The translations under genes were made by a program, and so were the position numbers. The notes beneath the pieces are model-generated. The model searched no databases. It saw only the letters and a list, made by a program, of their open reading frames with translations, and had not been told where the DNA came from. Source: Bacillota bacterium (lineage in GTDB: Bacteria; Bacillota; Bacilli; Bu12). From it: a stretch of DNA of 64,000 nt. The stretch lies in contig JADBKH010000006.1 of the NCBI GenBank assembly GCA_014896485.1, positions 1-64,000 on the forward strand, given 5' to 3'. This document shows, in pieces, positions 34,408 through 42,530 of the stretch (positions are counted from its first letter, which is position 1; every line of letters starts with the position of its first letter).

Positions 34408-35113
34408 TGCCCGGTTGCCCGCCTTCCTCGATCACCGCCGTCACCGCCCGACGAAGCTGTTCCTGAATGAGATCTACCCGTTGCTCACCATCGAGCACAT
34501 GAAATCCATACTCATCGCAAAGGGTTTCCATAATCGTGTAGATGCGCTGCTGGTATTCGAGAAAACTGGTAAAGCGATCCGTACTTAGCGCCAGGTCCAT
34601 TCCGGATTCCCAATAATCCAGCCGGCCACTCTTGCCAAAAGCACGGTAAAGCAACGTCTGGGGAGGCACCCGCAGGTAGAAGATCGCGTCCGGCACAGGG
34701 GCAAATCCGTAGAGGGTCCGTACCCAATGGGGATCTAGCCCGCGCACCGTACTGCGGGCAACCAAGGAGAAGAGATACCGGTCAGCGAGAACGACGGCAC
34801 CGCTGCCCAGGGAGGGCAAGATCACATTTTCGACTTGGTCGGCAAAATCGGTGGCATACAGCAGCGACATCGTCCGTTCGCCCAACGTATGCCCTTGCTT
34901 TGATTCCTCGATGACATCTGCGATCAGATTCGAGCGGGCCAGCCCTGTCTCGACCACCGCGTGCCCTCGCAGCTCGAGATAGCGCGCCAAAAGCCTCACC
35001 TGAGTCGAACGGCCCGACCCGTCTTGTCCTTCGACAACGATCAGTTTACCGGGATAGCCTTCCTGGGGCAGATAGGGCAACCCGACCCCATAAAAGCGCA
35101 GTGGATCACTCAT
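34388..35113 (-). CDS. Thymidylate-kinase-like protein with altered Walker A motif
   Basis: 241 residues with the P-loop kinase fold of dTMP kinases, but the Walker A segment reads EGQDGSGRST, where the invariant Lys is Arg. DRY (ADRYLFSLVAR) replaces the usual DRY/DRF motif and the body keeps lid-like helices. It is a divergent paralogue of the next gene, which retains the Lys, and both are overlapped with ppx. The most cautious reading is a kinase-like partner or pseudo-kinase in a heteromer; a true dTMP kinase is unlikely. The ATG overlaps the stop of the upstream paralogue as ATGA. Confidence 0.7.
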   Translation of the reverse strand: MSDPLRFYGVGLPYLPQEGYPGKLIVVEGQDGSGRSTQVRLLARYLELRGHAVVETGLARSNLIADVIEESKQGHTLGERTMSLLYATDFADQVENVILPSLGSGAVVLADRYLFSLVARSTVRGLDPHWVRTLYGFAPVPDAIFYLRVPPQTLLYRAFGKSGRLDYWESGMDLALSTDRFTSFLEYQQRIYTIMETLCDEYGFHVLDGEQRVDLIQEQLRRAVTAVIEEGGQPGSALGDR

Positions 35114-35835
35114 CGCTCTACCTCCTGACGGCGTCGGTTGGTCTCAGCAGTCGTCAGGGCTTGCGGCTGCTCAAATCCCGCCAGCAGTTCGGCAACCTGT
35201 TCACGAACCCGCTCTTGCATGGCTTCAATCGAGGCAGTCGCATCGATGGTGGTAAATCCTTCCTGTGCGATCATACCTTCGTACTGTTCCCAGATGCGTT
35301 GCTGGAAAAGGCGAAAGCTCTCCTCGACATCATTGGATAAATGCAGATCCATCCCTGCTTCGTAATACTTTAAGCGGCTCCTGCCACGCAAAATGCGTTG
35401 CACCATCACCTCAACGGGAGCAGAAAAGTAGAAGATAAGATCGGGGAGAAGCGCAAAGTCGTAGAGGTTGCGTACCCATTCGGCTGTGCACCCCCGTGCC
35501 ACATCACGGGCGAAAGCCGTATAGATATACCGATCGGCCAAGACAATGTAGCCAGCCCGCAACCGGGGGTAGATCTCCCGTTCGTAGCGGTCGGCAAAAT
35601 CGCTGGCATGGATCAAGCTAAAGGTGGTCGGTGTCAGCAGGTTATTCTTTTTAGCACGCTTGGTCGCTTTCTTGACCATTGGGGAAGAGTTCCATTCGGT
35701 CCAAAAGACATAATAGCCCTGTGCCTGCAACCAACGGTAGAGCAGATAAGCCTGCGTGCTTTTCCCGGAGCCGTCGCAGCCTTCGACGACGATCAGCCTG
35801 CCCTTGCGGATGTTCGACTCATCTTCCATTTCCAT
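35110..35835 (-). CDS. Thymidylate-kinase-like protein, intact Walker A
   Basis: 241 residues, P-loop kinase of the dTMP kinase superfamily with EGCDGSGKST near residue 17, ADRYIYTAFARDVARG and the lid region RILRGRSRLKYYEAGMD. The same RxxYYEAGMDLxLS or DYWESGMDLALS segment appears in both tandem copies, marking a distinct subfamily. A role other than dTMP phosphorylation is suggested by tandem arrangement and by coupling to ppx; polyphosphate or nucleotide kinase activity is speculative. I start at ATG 35835, five bases after GGAGG; it overlaps the Nudix gene end by 17 bases. Confidence 0.72.
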   Translation of the reverse strand: MEMEDESNIRKGRLIVVEGCDGSGKSTQAYLLYRWLQAQGYYVFWTEWNSSPMVKKATKRAKKNNLLTPTTFSLIHASDFADRYEREIYPRLRAGYIVLADRYIYTAFARDVARGCTAEWVRNLYDFALLPDLIFYFSAPVEVMVQRILRGRSRLKYYEAGMDLHLSNDVEESFRLFQQRIWEQYEGMIAQEGFTTIDATASIEAMQERVREQVAELLAGFEQPQALTTAETNRRRQEVER

Positions 35836-36299
35836 CGGATCCTCCAAACCCATACCAGGCATTCAAGAAAGCTGGATCGCGTCCGTCCAATCGACCATCC
35901 GCGAGCTGCCGCGGCCAGGGGAAGCGAATCAAGCACTGTACAAGGGACTGATTGCCAGCAAGCCAAGGATACCCTTTCAGTTGCGCCCGTGTCACCCAAG
36001 CGAGGCTTTCCGTTGCCAACGGTTGTGGAATGCCCCGGGATTGCCGCGTCCAGAAGAAAAGCAACAGACGCTCTCCATCCGCATCGGCAAAACACTCTAC
36101 ACGACACAGTCCTTGCGGCTCGGCCTCGACGCCGAGCTCCTCGTCCAGCTCACGGATCAACGCCTGCCGAGGGGTCTCCCCCCGCTTCCACTTTACCTCC
36201 CGGAAATTCCCAAAAGCCTCCGCCAATCGCATCTGCGGGCCGTCGGGCCACCAGAAGGCACTCTCCTTGGAGGATCAAGCCAATGCTGACTACAAACAA
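35819..36299 (-). pseudogene. MutT-type Nudix hydrolase interrupted by a +1 frameshift
   Basis: Nudix enzymes of this type hydrolyse oxidised or other NTPs. Read from TTG 36299 the frame gives a normal N-terminus with VVSIGLILQGECLLVARRPA, then GGGFWEFPGGKVEAG, the first half of the Nudix box. The second half, GETPRQALIRELDEELGVE, lies in the next frame and continues to the stop at 35819. Dropping one base of the C6 run at 36178-36183 (G6 on the coding strand) joins both into one protein of 159 residues with a complete box. GGGGG lies seven bases before TTG 36299. Either a recent inactivating slip or a sequencing error; the rest is undamaged. Confidence 0.8.
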
Positions 36300-36343
36300 C
36301 AGGAGGCCCCCACGCTTCTTCAAACGTCCCTGAAAACGACAAA

Positions 36344-36359
36344 CCGGCCTTCCGGCCGG
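36344..36359 (-). terminator. Terminator after the ferredoxin gene
   Basis: CCGGCC and GGCCGG pair around GGAA on the minus strand, followed by TTTGTCGTTTT. It lies 10 bases after the ferredoxin stop and separates it from the Nudix reading frame. Confidence 0.7.
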
Positions 36360-36368
36360 CCTGCCCCT

Positions 36369-36563
36369 CTATTCTGCGTCTTCTTCGATGATAATCGCAT
36401 GGGCCGGGCAATACTGCGCAGCTTTGCGAATCACATCTTCTGGATCCCCGTGCGGATTTTTCACATAGGATTTTCCTTCGTCGTTTAAATCGAAGGTCCG
36501 CTTGGCACGCATGACGCATTGGGTTGATGAGACGCACTTGTCCTGGTTGACATGAACCTTCAT
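36369..36563 (-). CDS. Small ferredoxin of the P450-associated [3Fe-4S] type
   Basis: 64 residues. The Cys pattern CVSSTQC...YCPAHAI lacks the middle Cys of a normal [4Fe-4S] motif (Ser there), as in [3Fe-4S] ferredoxins that donate electrons to bacterial cytochromes P450. The protein is acidic (IIIEEDAE tail). ATG 36563 is behind AAAGGAGGGG. No P450 gene is visible in this window, so the partner is elsewhere. The gene stands alone between nrdJ and the Nudix gene. Confidence 0.85.
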   Translation of the reverse strand: MKVHVNQDKCVSSTQCVMRAKRTFDLNDEGKSYVKNPHGDPEDVIRKAAQYCPAHAIIIEEDAE

Positions 36564-36649
36564 GTCACCCCTCCTTTTGCAAAATGCGACACCCACACCC
36601 TCTTTAAGCTTATCAGTTTCCCGCGTGCTTCTCTACTGTTGCTGTCGCA

Positions 36650-39256
36650 TCAACACTTCGAATGACCACAGACCAGACAGGTTTGGCAGCCCTCCGCCTT
36701 TACAAAAGCGTAGGCACCACAGTTGGGACAGAGATCGACCATTTCATGCTCATCGGGCTTTACGTTCGACGGAAATCCCCCAGGTCCAGCCGCATTGTCG
36801 GCTCCTTCATCCCATCCACTGCCATCCCGTCCATCGCTGCGACGGGCAAGCAGCTCATCCAAGTCGATCTGACCATCGGCTCTCTCCTGTAGATAGGTCT
36901 CCAATCCCTTGGCCACTGCCGACGCCAGTGAAGTGATCCGCTGGGCGCCATAACCATACGAACCCGCTCCACCGATGTTGCGCAGCTTGTCGATCACCAA
37001 CTCCAGGCGCTGTTTGCGGGGGACAGGACTGTCAAGGCGCAAGAGCAACGAGATGCTCATCCCCAAAGCGACTGCGTCCGCCATCAGATCTGAACCGGCG
37101 GCACCGACAGAGACGATCACTTCAAACGGATCACCGGCGGGCCACTCATGGACATCGAGTGTCATATTGCCAAAGTGGGTCGGTACCACATAGGAACGGC
37201 CGACCATACGCTGCGGGCGCGGTGCAATGGGGCGCCCCATCCGAAGGAGTGGCCCCTGATCTGTCTTTGGTTTCTCCTCAGAGACCTGTGGACCAGACGC
37301 CTGCGGCTTTTCCACTTCGGAGAGGACGCCTGCCACCGAACCATCGCGAAAATAGGTAATGCCTTTACATCCCAGGTCATAGGCCAACTCATAGACACGC
37401 AAGGTATCTTCGACAGTCGCTTCATGCGGGGCATTGACGGTCTTAGAGATCGAGGAGTCGACATATCGCTGGATCGCCGCTTGTACCCGCGTATGCTCTT
37501 CCGGCGTCAGTTGATCCGCCGACGTGAAAAAGTCCGGCAAGGGCTGATCCGGATATGTCTCCATCCACTGTTGTGCCAAGGCGTGATAGACGATATGCTC
37601 CCCCGTCCGATCGTGGCGCTTGTAGACGAAGCGGAAGACCGGTTCAATCCCAGAGCTCGCCCCTGCCACAATCGACGTCGTGCCCGTCGGTGCCTGGGTG
37701 AGCAACGTGGCATTGCGTATGCCCACGCGGGCAATGCGCTCCCGTATCTCTTGCGGCAACGTCTGGGCAAACCCAGATTGGAGGTATTTTTCGGCTTCAA
37801 ATTTTGGGAAAGCGCCCTTCTCTTCTGCCAGCTCGATCGATGCCTCGTACGACCAGTCTCGCATGCGCCGATAAATCTCGTCGATCAGTTCAAGACTCTC
37901 GGGACTGCCATAGCGTTTTTCCAGCAGAATGAGCGTATCCGCCAGCCCCATCGTGCCCAAACCGACCCGCCGGGCCTCTCGTTGACTGCGCTCGTTTTCG
38001 GGGAAAAAGTATACGGTCGCATCAATTACGTCGTCTAAAAAGCGTGTAGCCACCTTGGTGACACGCTCCAGGCGTTTCCAGTCCATCGTCTGATGTTCTA
38101 CGTCGACAAAGCGCGCCAAATTGACAGCACCCAGGTTGCAGACTCCCCAGGCAGGCAGTCCCTGTTCACCACAGGGATTGACAGAGATGATCTTCTGGAA
38201 ATACCAGGTGTTGCTCATTTTATTGTAGCGTTCCAAAAAGACCACACCCGGTTCTCCAGAAGCATGGGCCGCTTCGGCGAGCTTGTGCCACAATGTCCGG
38301 GCACGGACGGTTTGATAAACTTCTACGCGGCCACCGATCGCTTGCCACTCCTGTAGATCTCCGTGCCAGTACTCGGCATAACGGGGGTCTTGCGTATCGG
38401 GAAAGACCAGATCCCAATCGGCATCTTCCTTGACCGCGCGCATAAAGTCATCCGAGACGCAGACAGAGAGGTTCGCATGGTCGATCTGACCGGGGTGGTC
38501 CCGCTTGTACGTCATAAAAGTGAGCACATCGGGATGCCAGTCGTGCAACATCAGCATCAGCGCTCCCTGGCGCGAGCCACCCTGCTCGACAGCACCGGTC
38601 GCTGTAGAAAAGACCGTTCCCCACACCACCGGCCCCGAGCTGGTCCCGTTGACACCGCGCACGTGGGCCCCAGCGGGCCGCAGGCTGGAGAGGTTGATGC
38701 CGACCCCGCCGCCTCGGCTCATGATCTCCACCATGGTGGCGACGCTGTCCAAAATCCCCCGGCGGGAATCCTCTGGCGAAGGGATCACGTAGCAGTTGTA
38801 GAATGTGACCGCGTCCCCCGTGCCGGCGCCGGCCAGAATCCGCCCGCCCGGGACAAACTGGAAATCGTCCAACACTTCACGAAACCGCCTCGCCCACTCT
38901 TGCTGCTGTTCTTCAGGCTCTACTTGCGCAATCGCATTGGCGACACGGTCCCACATCTGAGCAACGTCTTCTTCGTCGATACCCACCACATGGCTCTTCG
39001 GCAATTGTATTTCCTGACCGTCGTCGAGGCGTACGGTCACCCTATCGGCATCCATCACAAGCGCACTGCCCAGTTTGCCATAGAAAGGGCTTGTCCGATT
39101 GCTCACAAAGATCCGGTCTCCCACCCGGTACGCTGCGTGCTTAAGGGCATAGCGATCGAGAAAGACCAACTGCTGTTGGGGCGTAAACGTGCGCACTGCA
39201 TCCAATTGTGCCCAAAGCCCAGCCGATGATCGCCGCTGCTCTGGCGTATGTATCAT
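36650..39256 (-). CDS. nrdJ: Adenosylcobalamin-dependent ribonucleotide reductase, class II
   Basis: Reduces ribonucleotides to deoxyribonucleotides using adenosylcobalamin, independent of oxygen. 868 residues. Active-site features: FYNCYVIPSPEDSRRGI (first Cys), SVNPCGEQGLPAWGVCNLGA with the radical-site Asn and Cys, GLGTMGLADTL, and APTGTTSIVAGASSGIEP. The C-terminus carries a Cys-rich tail, CPNCGAYAF and CQTCLVCGHSKC, that delivers reducing equivalents. No ATP-cone is visible at the N-terminus. It is expressed from a perfect sigma-A promoter flanked by NrdR-like boxes; no cobalamin riboswitch is seen upstream. Confidence 0.96.
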   Translation of the reverse strand: MIHTPEQRRSSAGLWAQLDAVRTFTPQQQLVFLDRYALKHAAYRVGDRIFVSNRTSPFYGKLGSALVMDADRVTVRLDDGQEIQLPKSHVVGIDEEDVAQMWDRVANAIAQVEPEEQQQEWARRFREVLDDFQFVPGGRILAGAGTGDAVTFYNCYVIPSPEDSRRGILDSVATMVEIMSRGGGVGINLSSLRPAGAHVRGVNGTSSGPVVWGTVFSTATGAVEQGGSRQGALMLMLHDWHPDVLTFMTYKRDHPGQIDHANLSVCVSDDFMRAVKEDADWDLVFPDTQDPRYAEYWHGDLQEWQAIGGRVEVYQTVRARTLWHKLAEAAHASGEPGVVFLERYNKMSNTWYFQKIISVNPCGEQGLPAWGVCNLGAVNLARFVDVEHQTMDWKRLERVTKVATRFLDDVIDATVYFFPENERSQREARRVGLGTMGLADTLILLEKRYGSPESLELIDEIYRRMRDWSYEASIELAEEKGAFPKFEAEKYLQSGFAQTLPQEIRERIARVGIRNATLLTQAPTGTTSIVAGASSGIEPVFRFVYKRHDRTGEHIVYHALAQQWMETYPDQPLPDFFTSADQLTPEEHTRVQAAIQRYVDSSISKTVNAPHEATVEDTLRVYELAYDLGCKGITYFRDGSVAGVLSEVEKPQASGPQVSEEKPKTDQGPLLRMGRPIAPRPQRMVGRSYVVPTHFGNMTLDVHEWPAGDPFEVIVSVGAAGSDLMADAVALGMSISLLLRLDSPVPRKQRLELVIDKLRNIGGAGSYGYGAQRITSLASAVAKGLETYLQERADGQIDLDELLARRSDGRDGSGWDEGADNAAGPGGFPSNVKPDEHEMVDLCPNCGAYAFVKAEGCQTCLVCGHSKC

Positions 39257-39283
39257 GTGTACTTGCCCCCTTCATCCCTTGAA

Positions 39284-39330
39284 GCCCTGCATCTAGTGGT
39301 TTATGGCCATATTCTGCCCATATTTAGTGA
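39284..39330. promoter_or_regulatory. Two NrdR-like boxes
   Basis: Boxes at 39284-39299 and 39315-39330 end in CATCTAGTGG and ATATTTAGTGA-like sequence, matching the NrdR consensus ACACWATATCTWGTGT at about 11 and 10 of 16 positions. They are 31 bases apart, three helical turns, the spacing usual for NrdR dimers. The second overlaps the -10 box, as expected for repression by the dATP/ATP-sensing NrdR. Confidence 0.6.
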
Positions 39331-39358
39331 TTATACGGAGCCCTTTTCCGTAGGGCAA
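39330..39358 (-). promoter_or_regulatory. Sigma-A promoter of nrdJ
   Basis: TTGCCC, 17 bases, TATAAT on the minus strand. The leader before the ATG at 39256 would be about 65 to 70 bases and contains the two NrdR-like boxes or overlaps them. Confidence 0.75.
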
Positions 39359-39451
39359 TTGCCCCGTCCCCTGCTCCGGGACTATCATCGCCCCTTTTTC
39401 CTACCCACACGCCCGCACAGCACCCATATCCAACGATCAGAAAAACCTCAA

Positions 39452-39486
39452 AAAGCTCCCGCGCCCGAATCAAACACGGAAGCTTT
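39452..39486 (-). terminator. Terminator after pdaA
   Basis: AAAGCTTCC and GGGAGCTTT pair (one G-U) around a 17-base loop, followed on the minus strand by TTGAGGTTTTT. It follows the pdaA stop by 50 bases. Confidence 0.7.
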
Positions 39487-39536
39487 ATGGATGGGGCCAA
39501 AAAGTGTAGAGGAGATCCTTTAGACAAGGCGATCAA

Positions 39537-40400
39537 TTAAGAGGGCACGTCGGTGTGGGTGTGTTCCAGGATCGTATCGATGCGCTCGAAGGTATAGCCC
39601 TGGGCACGGATATCGCGGATCATCTGATCCAACACCTGGACATCGTCGGGTGAGACGGCATGCAACAGGATCACCGCACCGGGGTGAACCCCCGAGACAA
39701 TTTTGTCATGGGCCTCTTGTGGACCACCCGGAAGCGGTTTCCAATCGGCGATCGCCTCGGTCCAAAAAACCGTGCGATAACCGAGCTTTTTGGCCTGGGC
39801 AAGCACGTGCTCATTGTACGTGCCTTCCGGCGGCCGCATGAAACGCATTTTCTGGCCGGTAAGCTGCTCTACCTTGTCGGAGACACTCTGTAGCTCCTGC
39901 GCCAATTTTTCGTCCGAAACCTTGGTCAGGTTGGGATGATGTTCGGTGTGATTGCCGACCAAGTGTCCCTCTTGGACCATGCGTTTGACCAATTCGGGAT
40001 GTGAATCGACATAATGGCCGGTCACAAAGAAAATCGCGGGAACATGATTGCGCTTTAAGGCATCGAGTACCTTAGGCGTATAGCCATTTTCGTAGCCATT
40101 GTCGAAGGTCAGGTAGACCTTCTTTTGGTCTGTCGGTCCGATCCAGATGCCCTCATACTTTTCCACCAGCCGGGCACCTGCCTGATCGACCCGAGGCGTG
40201 GTATGATCCGTGTTGCGGACAAACCACCAACTGCGCTCGGTCAAATCCTCTGAAACCGTTTTCTGCTGCCCCACGGAGGGGGACACAACAGCAGGGTGGG
40301 AGGTCTGTGCAGCACCGCGCTGCGCCGATGCGCACCCGCCAATGGCAAGCAATGCCGCCAGCGCTCCAGCGACACCGACCCGCGGATCGATCTTCCTCAT
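39537..40400 (-). CDS. pdaA: PdaA-like polysaccharide deacetylase lipoprotein
   Basis: Family 4 carbohydrate esterase; PdaA in B. subtilis removes acetyl groups from muramic residues to build spore-cortex delta-lactam. 287 residues: an N-terminal hydrophobic segment ending in a lipobox (LLAIGGC), then a short linker and the NodB domain with YLTFDNGYENGYTPKVL, GNHTEHHPNLTK and VFWTEAIADW. The FDNGYE variant of the TFDDG motif and the RPPEGTYNE segment are typical of PdaA rather than PdaB. Start ATG 40400 behind GGGGAGAG; the lipobox supports it. Sporulation regulation is expected but no promoter was identified. Confidence 0.9.
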   Translation of the reverse strand: MRKIDPRVGVAGALAALLAIGGCASAQRGAAQTSHPAVVSPSVGQQKTVSEDLTERSWWFVRNTDHTTPRVDQAGARLVEKYEGIWIGPTDQKKVYLTFDNGYENGYTPKVLDALKRNHVPAIFFVTGHYVDSHPELVKRMVQEGHLVGNHTEHHPNLTKVSDEKLAQELQSVSDKVEQLTGQKMRFMRPPEGTYNEHVLAQAKKLGYRTVFWTEAIADWKPLPGGPQEAHDKIVSGVHPGAVILLHAVSPDDVQVLDQMIRDIRAQGYTFERIDTILEHTHTDVPS

Positions 40401-40518
40401 GGTACGCTCTCCCCTTCTATAGACGTCTCTTTGGGAAAGGGTGCACCAACCGGGAAGAGATCTTGCGTCCAAAAGAGAGAGCGCGACAAACATACGCCGT
40501 CAGCGAAGGAAAAAGCAA

Positions 40519-41652
40519 TTGACTGCGACGGCAGAGGGAAAAACAGGTACACCTCTTCACAGGGCATTGAAGGGAGAAAGGCCTACGACAGCAGCCGACC
40601 ATTCGAGGGAGCTAGCAACAGTTTTGTTGGCTTGGTACGCAGAAAACCGACGAAAGCTCCCTTGGCGCGAGCATCCCACCCCCTATTGGGTCTTTGTTTC
40701 CGAGATGATGCTGCAGCAAACCCGCGTTGATACAGTAATCCCGTATTTTCTGCGGTTTGTCTCTCGATTCTCGACGCCAGCCGACCTTGCGTCTGCACCG
40801 GAAGAAGAGGTGCTCAAAGCCTGGGAAGGGTTAGGGTACTACCGTCGGGCCAAAAACCTCAAGCGCGCCATGGAACAGGTCGAACAACGCCACAACGGCG
40901 AAATACCGACCTCCTATGAGGCTTTGATCGCCTTGCCGGGCGTAGGCCCTTATATGGCCGGGGCGATCCTATCGATCGCGTTCAACCTTCGTTATCCCGC
41001 CATCGATGGCAACGTACAACGCGTCTTTGCCCGACTCTTTGCCTTACCGCAGCCCAGCGGCTCTCCTGCACTCCAGAAAAGCGTGCATCAGCTGGTCGAA
41101 GCGGTACTGCCTTCAAAAGCGCCTGGCGCCTTCAACCAGGCCCTGATGGACTTGGGAGCCACCCTCTGTCTACCGCGCGATCCCGTCTGTTCCGTCTGCC
41201 CTCTGCGAGAAACTTGTGCCGCGTTTCAAGAAGGTCAGCCTACCGCTTACCCGACAACAACGCCGCGACCGCATCTCCCCGAAGTGCCACGTATTGCCCT
41301 CTTGTTGCGCTGCGCAGGCGAAATTGCTGTCGAGCAGCGACCTACCGCAGGACTTTTGGGAGGATTGTGGCAGTTGCCCAGCCGCGATCTGCAACCGTCA
41401 CAGCCTCCCGATAAAGCCGTGGCTGCCTGGCTATTGGAAAACGAGATCGCCTCACCTAAGCCTCCTCGTTATCTCGGTCGGATACGTCACACCTTTACCC
41501 ACCTGCGCTGGGTGATGGAAGTGTTTGAGGTCTGCCCAACCAGCTTCGTACAGGGGCAGGGCCTGCACTGGGTTTCCCCAGACGAATTGAGGCAACTGAC
41601 ACTCCCCAAGGCCTATCACAAAGCCCTGGCTCTCGCTGGCTTGAAACTGTAA
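40519..41652 (+). CDS. mutY: A/G-specific adenine glycosylase
   Basis: Removes adenine mispaired with 8-oxoguanine. About 377 residues: endonuclease III-like core with SEMMLQQTRVDTVIPYF (catalytic Glu), LPGVGPYMAGAILS and PAIDGNVQRVFAR (catalytic Asp), the cluster motif CLPRDPVCSVCPLRETC, and a C-terminal Nudix-like domain (RPTAGLLGGLWQLPS). I chose TTG 40519, eight bases after AAGGA; TTG 40567 fits family N-termini better but has a weaker site; a longer in-frame reading from 40441 is less likely. Its stop lies inside the terminator stem. Confidence 0.92.
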   Translation: MTATAEGKTGTPLHRALKGERPTTAADHSRELATVLLAWYAENRRKLPWREHPTPYWVFVSEMMLQQTRVDTVIPYFLRFVSRFSTPADLASAPEEEVLKAWEGLGYYRRAKNLKRAMEQVEQRHNGEIPTSYEALIALPGVGPYMAGAILSIAFNLRYPAIDGNVQRVFARLFALPQPSGSPALQKSVHQLVEAVLPSKAPGAFNQALMDLGATLCLPRDPVCSVCPLRETCAAFQEGQPTAYPTTTPRPHLPEVPRIALLLRCAGEIAVEQRPTAGLLGGLWQLPSRDLQPSQPPDKAVAAWLLENEIASPKPPRYLGRIRHTFTHLRWVMEVFEVCPTSFVQGQGLHWVSPDELRQLTLPKAYHKALALAGLKL

Positions 41653-41684
41653 AAGAGGCTGGAAAAAGATTTTCCAGCCTCTTT
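41652..41684. terminator. Strong bidirectional terminator after mutY
   Basis: AAAGAGGCTGGAAAA and TTTTCCAGCCTCTTT form a perfect 15-pair stem with an AGA loop; U tracts on both sides let it serve mutY and the convergent metallo-beta-lactamase gene. The first stem base is the last base of the mutY stop codon. Confidence 0.9.
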
Positions 41685-41808
41685 GTTCCTTGCCAGGTAT
41701 GCACATGCCGATTCGTGGGATGCCCGTTGCATCGTATGTCGCATCTTTGGTTTTGGCACCGGCAGGCTCGCCCAAAAACAGGTTGTGAAACGGGATCTCT
41801 GGAATTGT

Positions 41809-42441
41809 TCACGCCACCAGCTGGCGTACCATCTCGCGTGCATGGTGTAAAACAGGCAATCCATGGGAGACCAGCAGCACATCGAAATCATAGTGCAACA
41901 GCCGGTTGCGCACCGATGCTTTCACCGCTTCGATATCGGAAGCAAAACGGGCATCGATCAGGTGAACTTGCGCCTGTGCATCGGTATGGAAGAGATCACC
42001 TACAAAGAGAAGGCCACCCTGTTCTGGGAGAAAGAAAAGCACTTCTCCCGCCGCTGCACCGTCGACGGGGATGGGAATCAATTCTCCCGGGAGGAGTGTG
42101 CCAGTACGAATGGGAAAATCAGGGGGTTCGGCATGTGGCAAGATCGCTGCCTCAGAAGCGTAGACCGGGATTTTGAAATGTTCGCGAAAACGTTGGACAT
42201 CCCTTTCGTGATGGGGCGTCGTCAGCAGGATGGCAGTGGGTCGTTTTTCTTTCTCCAAAACTGGGAGCACTTCCTCATCCCAAGCAGGATCGATGAGTAC
42301 ACGCTCTCCGCGGTTTTCGACAAGCCAGCAACCCATCGGAATCCCCTGCTCATCGACGACAATCCATTTGTGCACATTAGGAAAAATGTGAATGAGCACG
42401 GTTTCACTCTCCTCAAAACGGTTCACCACTGGGAGAAGCAT
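41809..42441 (-). CDS. Metallo-beta-lactamase-fold hydrolase, divergent
   Basis: 210 residues with the metallo-beta-lactamase outline: LVENRGERVLIDPAWD, LLTTPHHERDVQRF in place of the HxHxDH motif, GELIPIPVDGAAAGEVLFFL, LLFVGDLFHTD and LLVSHGLPVLHHA. It keeps some metal-ligand His and Asp but the first motif reads PHHERD, so the metal site is altered or belongs to a separate subfamily. Substrate is not readable. Start ATG 42441 behind AGGGGAA; the longer in-frame reading has no site. Beyond its TGA the same frame stays open toward 41690. Confidence 0.75.
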   Translation of the reverse strand: MLLPVVNRFEESETVLIHIFPNVHKWIVVDEQGIPMGCWLVENRGERVLIDPAWDEEVLPVLEKEKRPTAILLTTPHHERDVQRFREHFKIPVYASEAAILPHAEPPDFPIRTGTLLPGELIPIPVDGAAAGEVLFFLPEQGGLLFVGDLFHTDAQAQVHLIDARFASDIEAVKASVRNRLLHYDFDVLLVSHGLPVLHHAREMVRQLVA

Positions 42442-42530
42442 TACGCGTTTCCCCTGTCTTCCTAGACACAATGCGTTCGTATTATAGTACATAGAAGCGT
42501 AGGAAAACGCACGCAGAGGAGGCGTCCGTT

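Noticed and set aside
36193-36537. 114-codon minus-strand reading between ferredoxin and Nudix genes
   Set aside because: Cys/Arg-rich shadow of the ferredoxin frame; overlaps the terminator.
38363-39229. 288-codon open frame opposite nrdJ
   Set aside because: Shadow of the reductase reading frame; no recognisable domain.
39257-39536. Cobalamin riboswitch upstream of nrdJ
   Set aside because: Looked for a B12-box-like GCCACTG and the long folded leader; the promoter leaves only about 65 bases of leader, too short.
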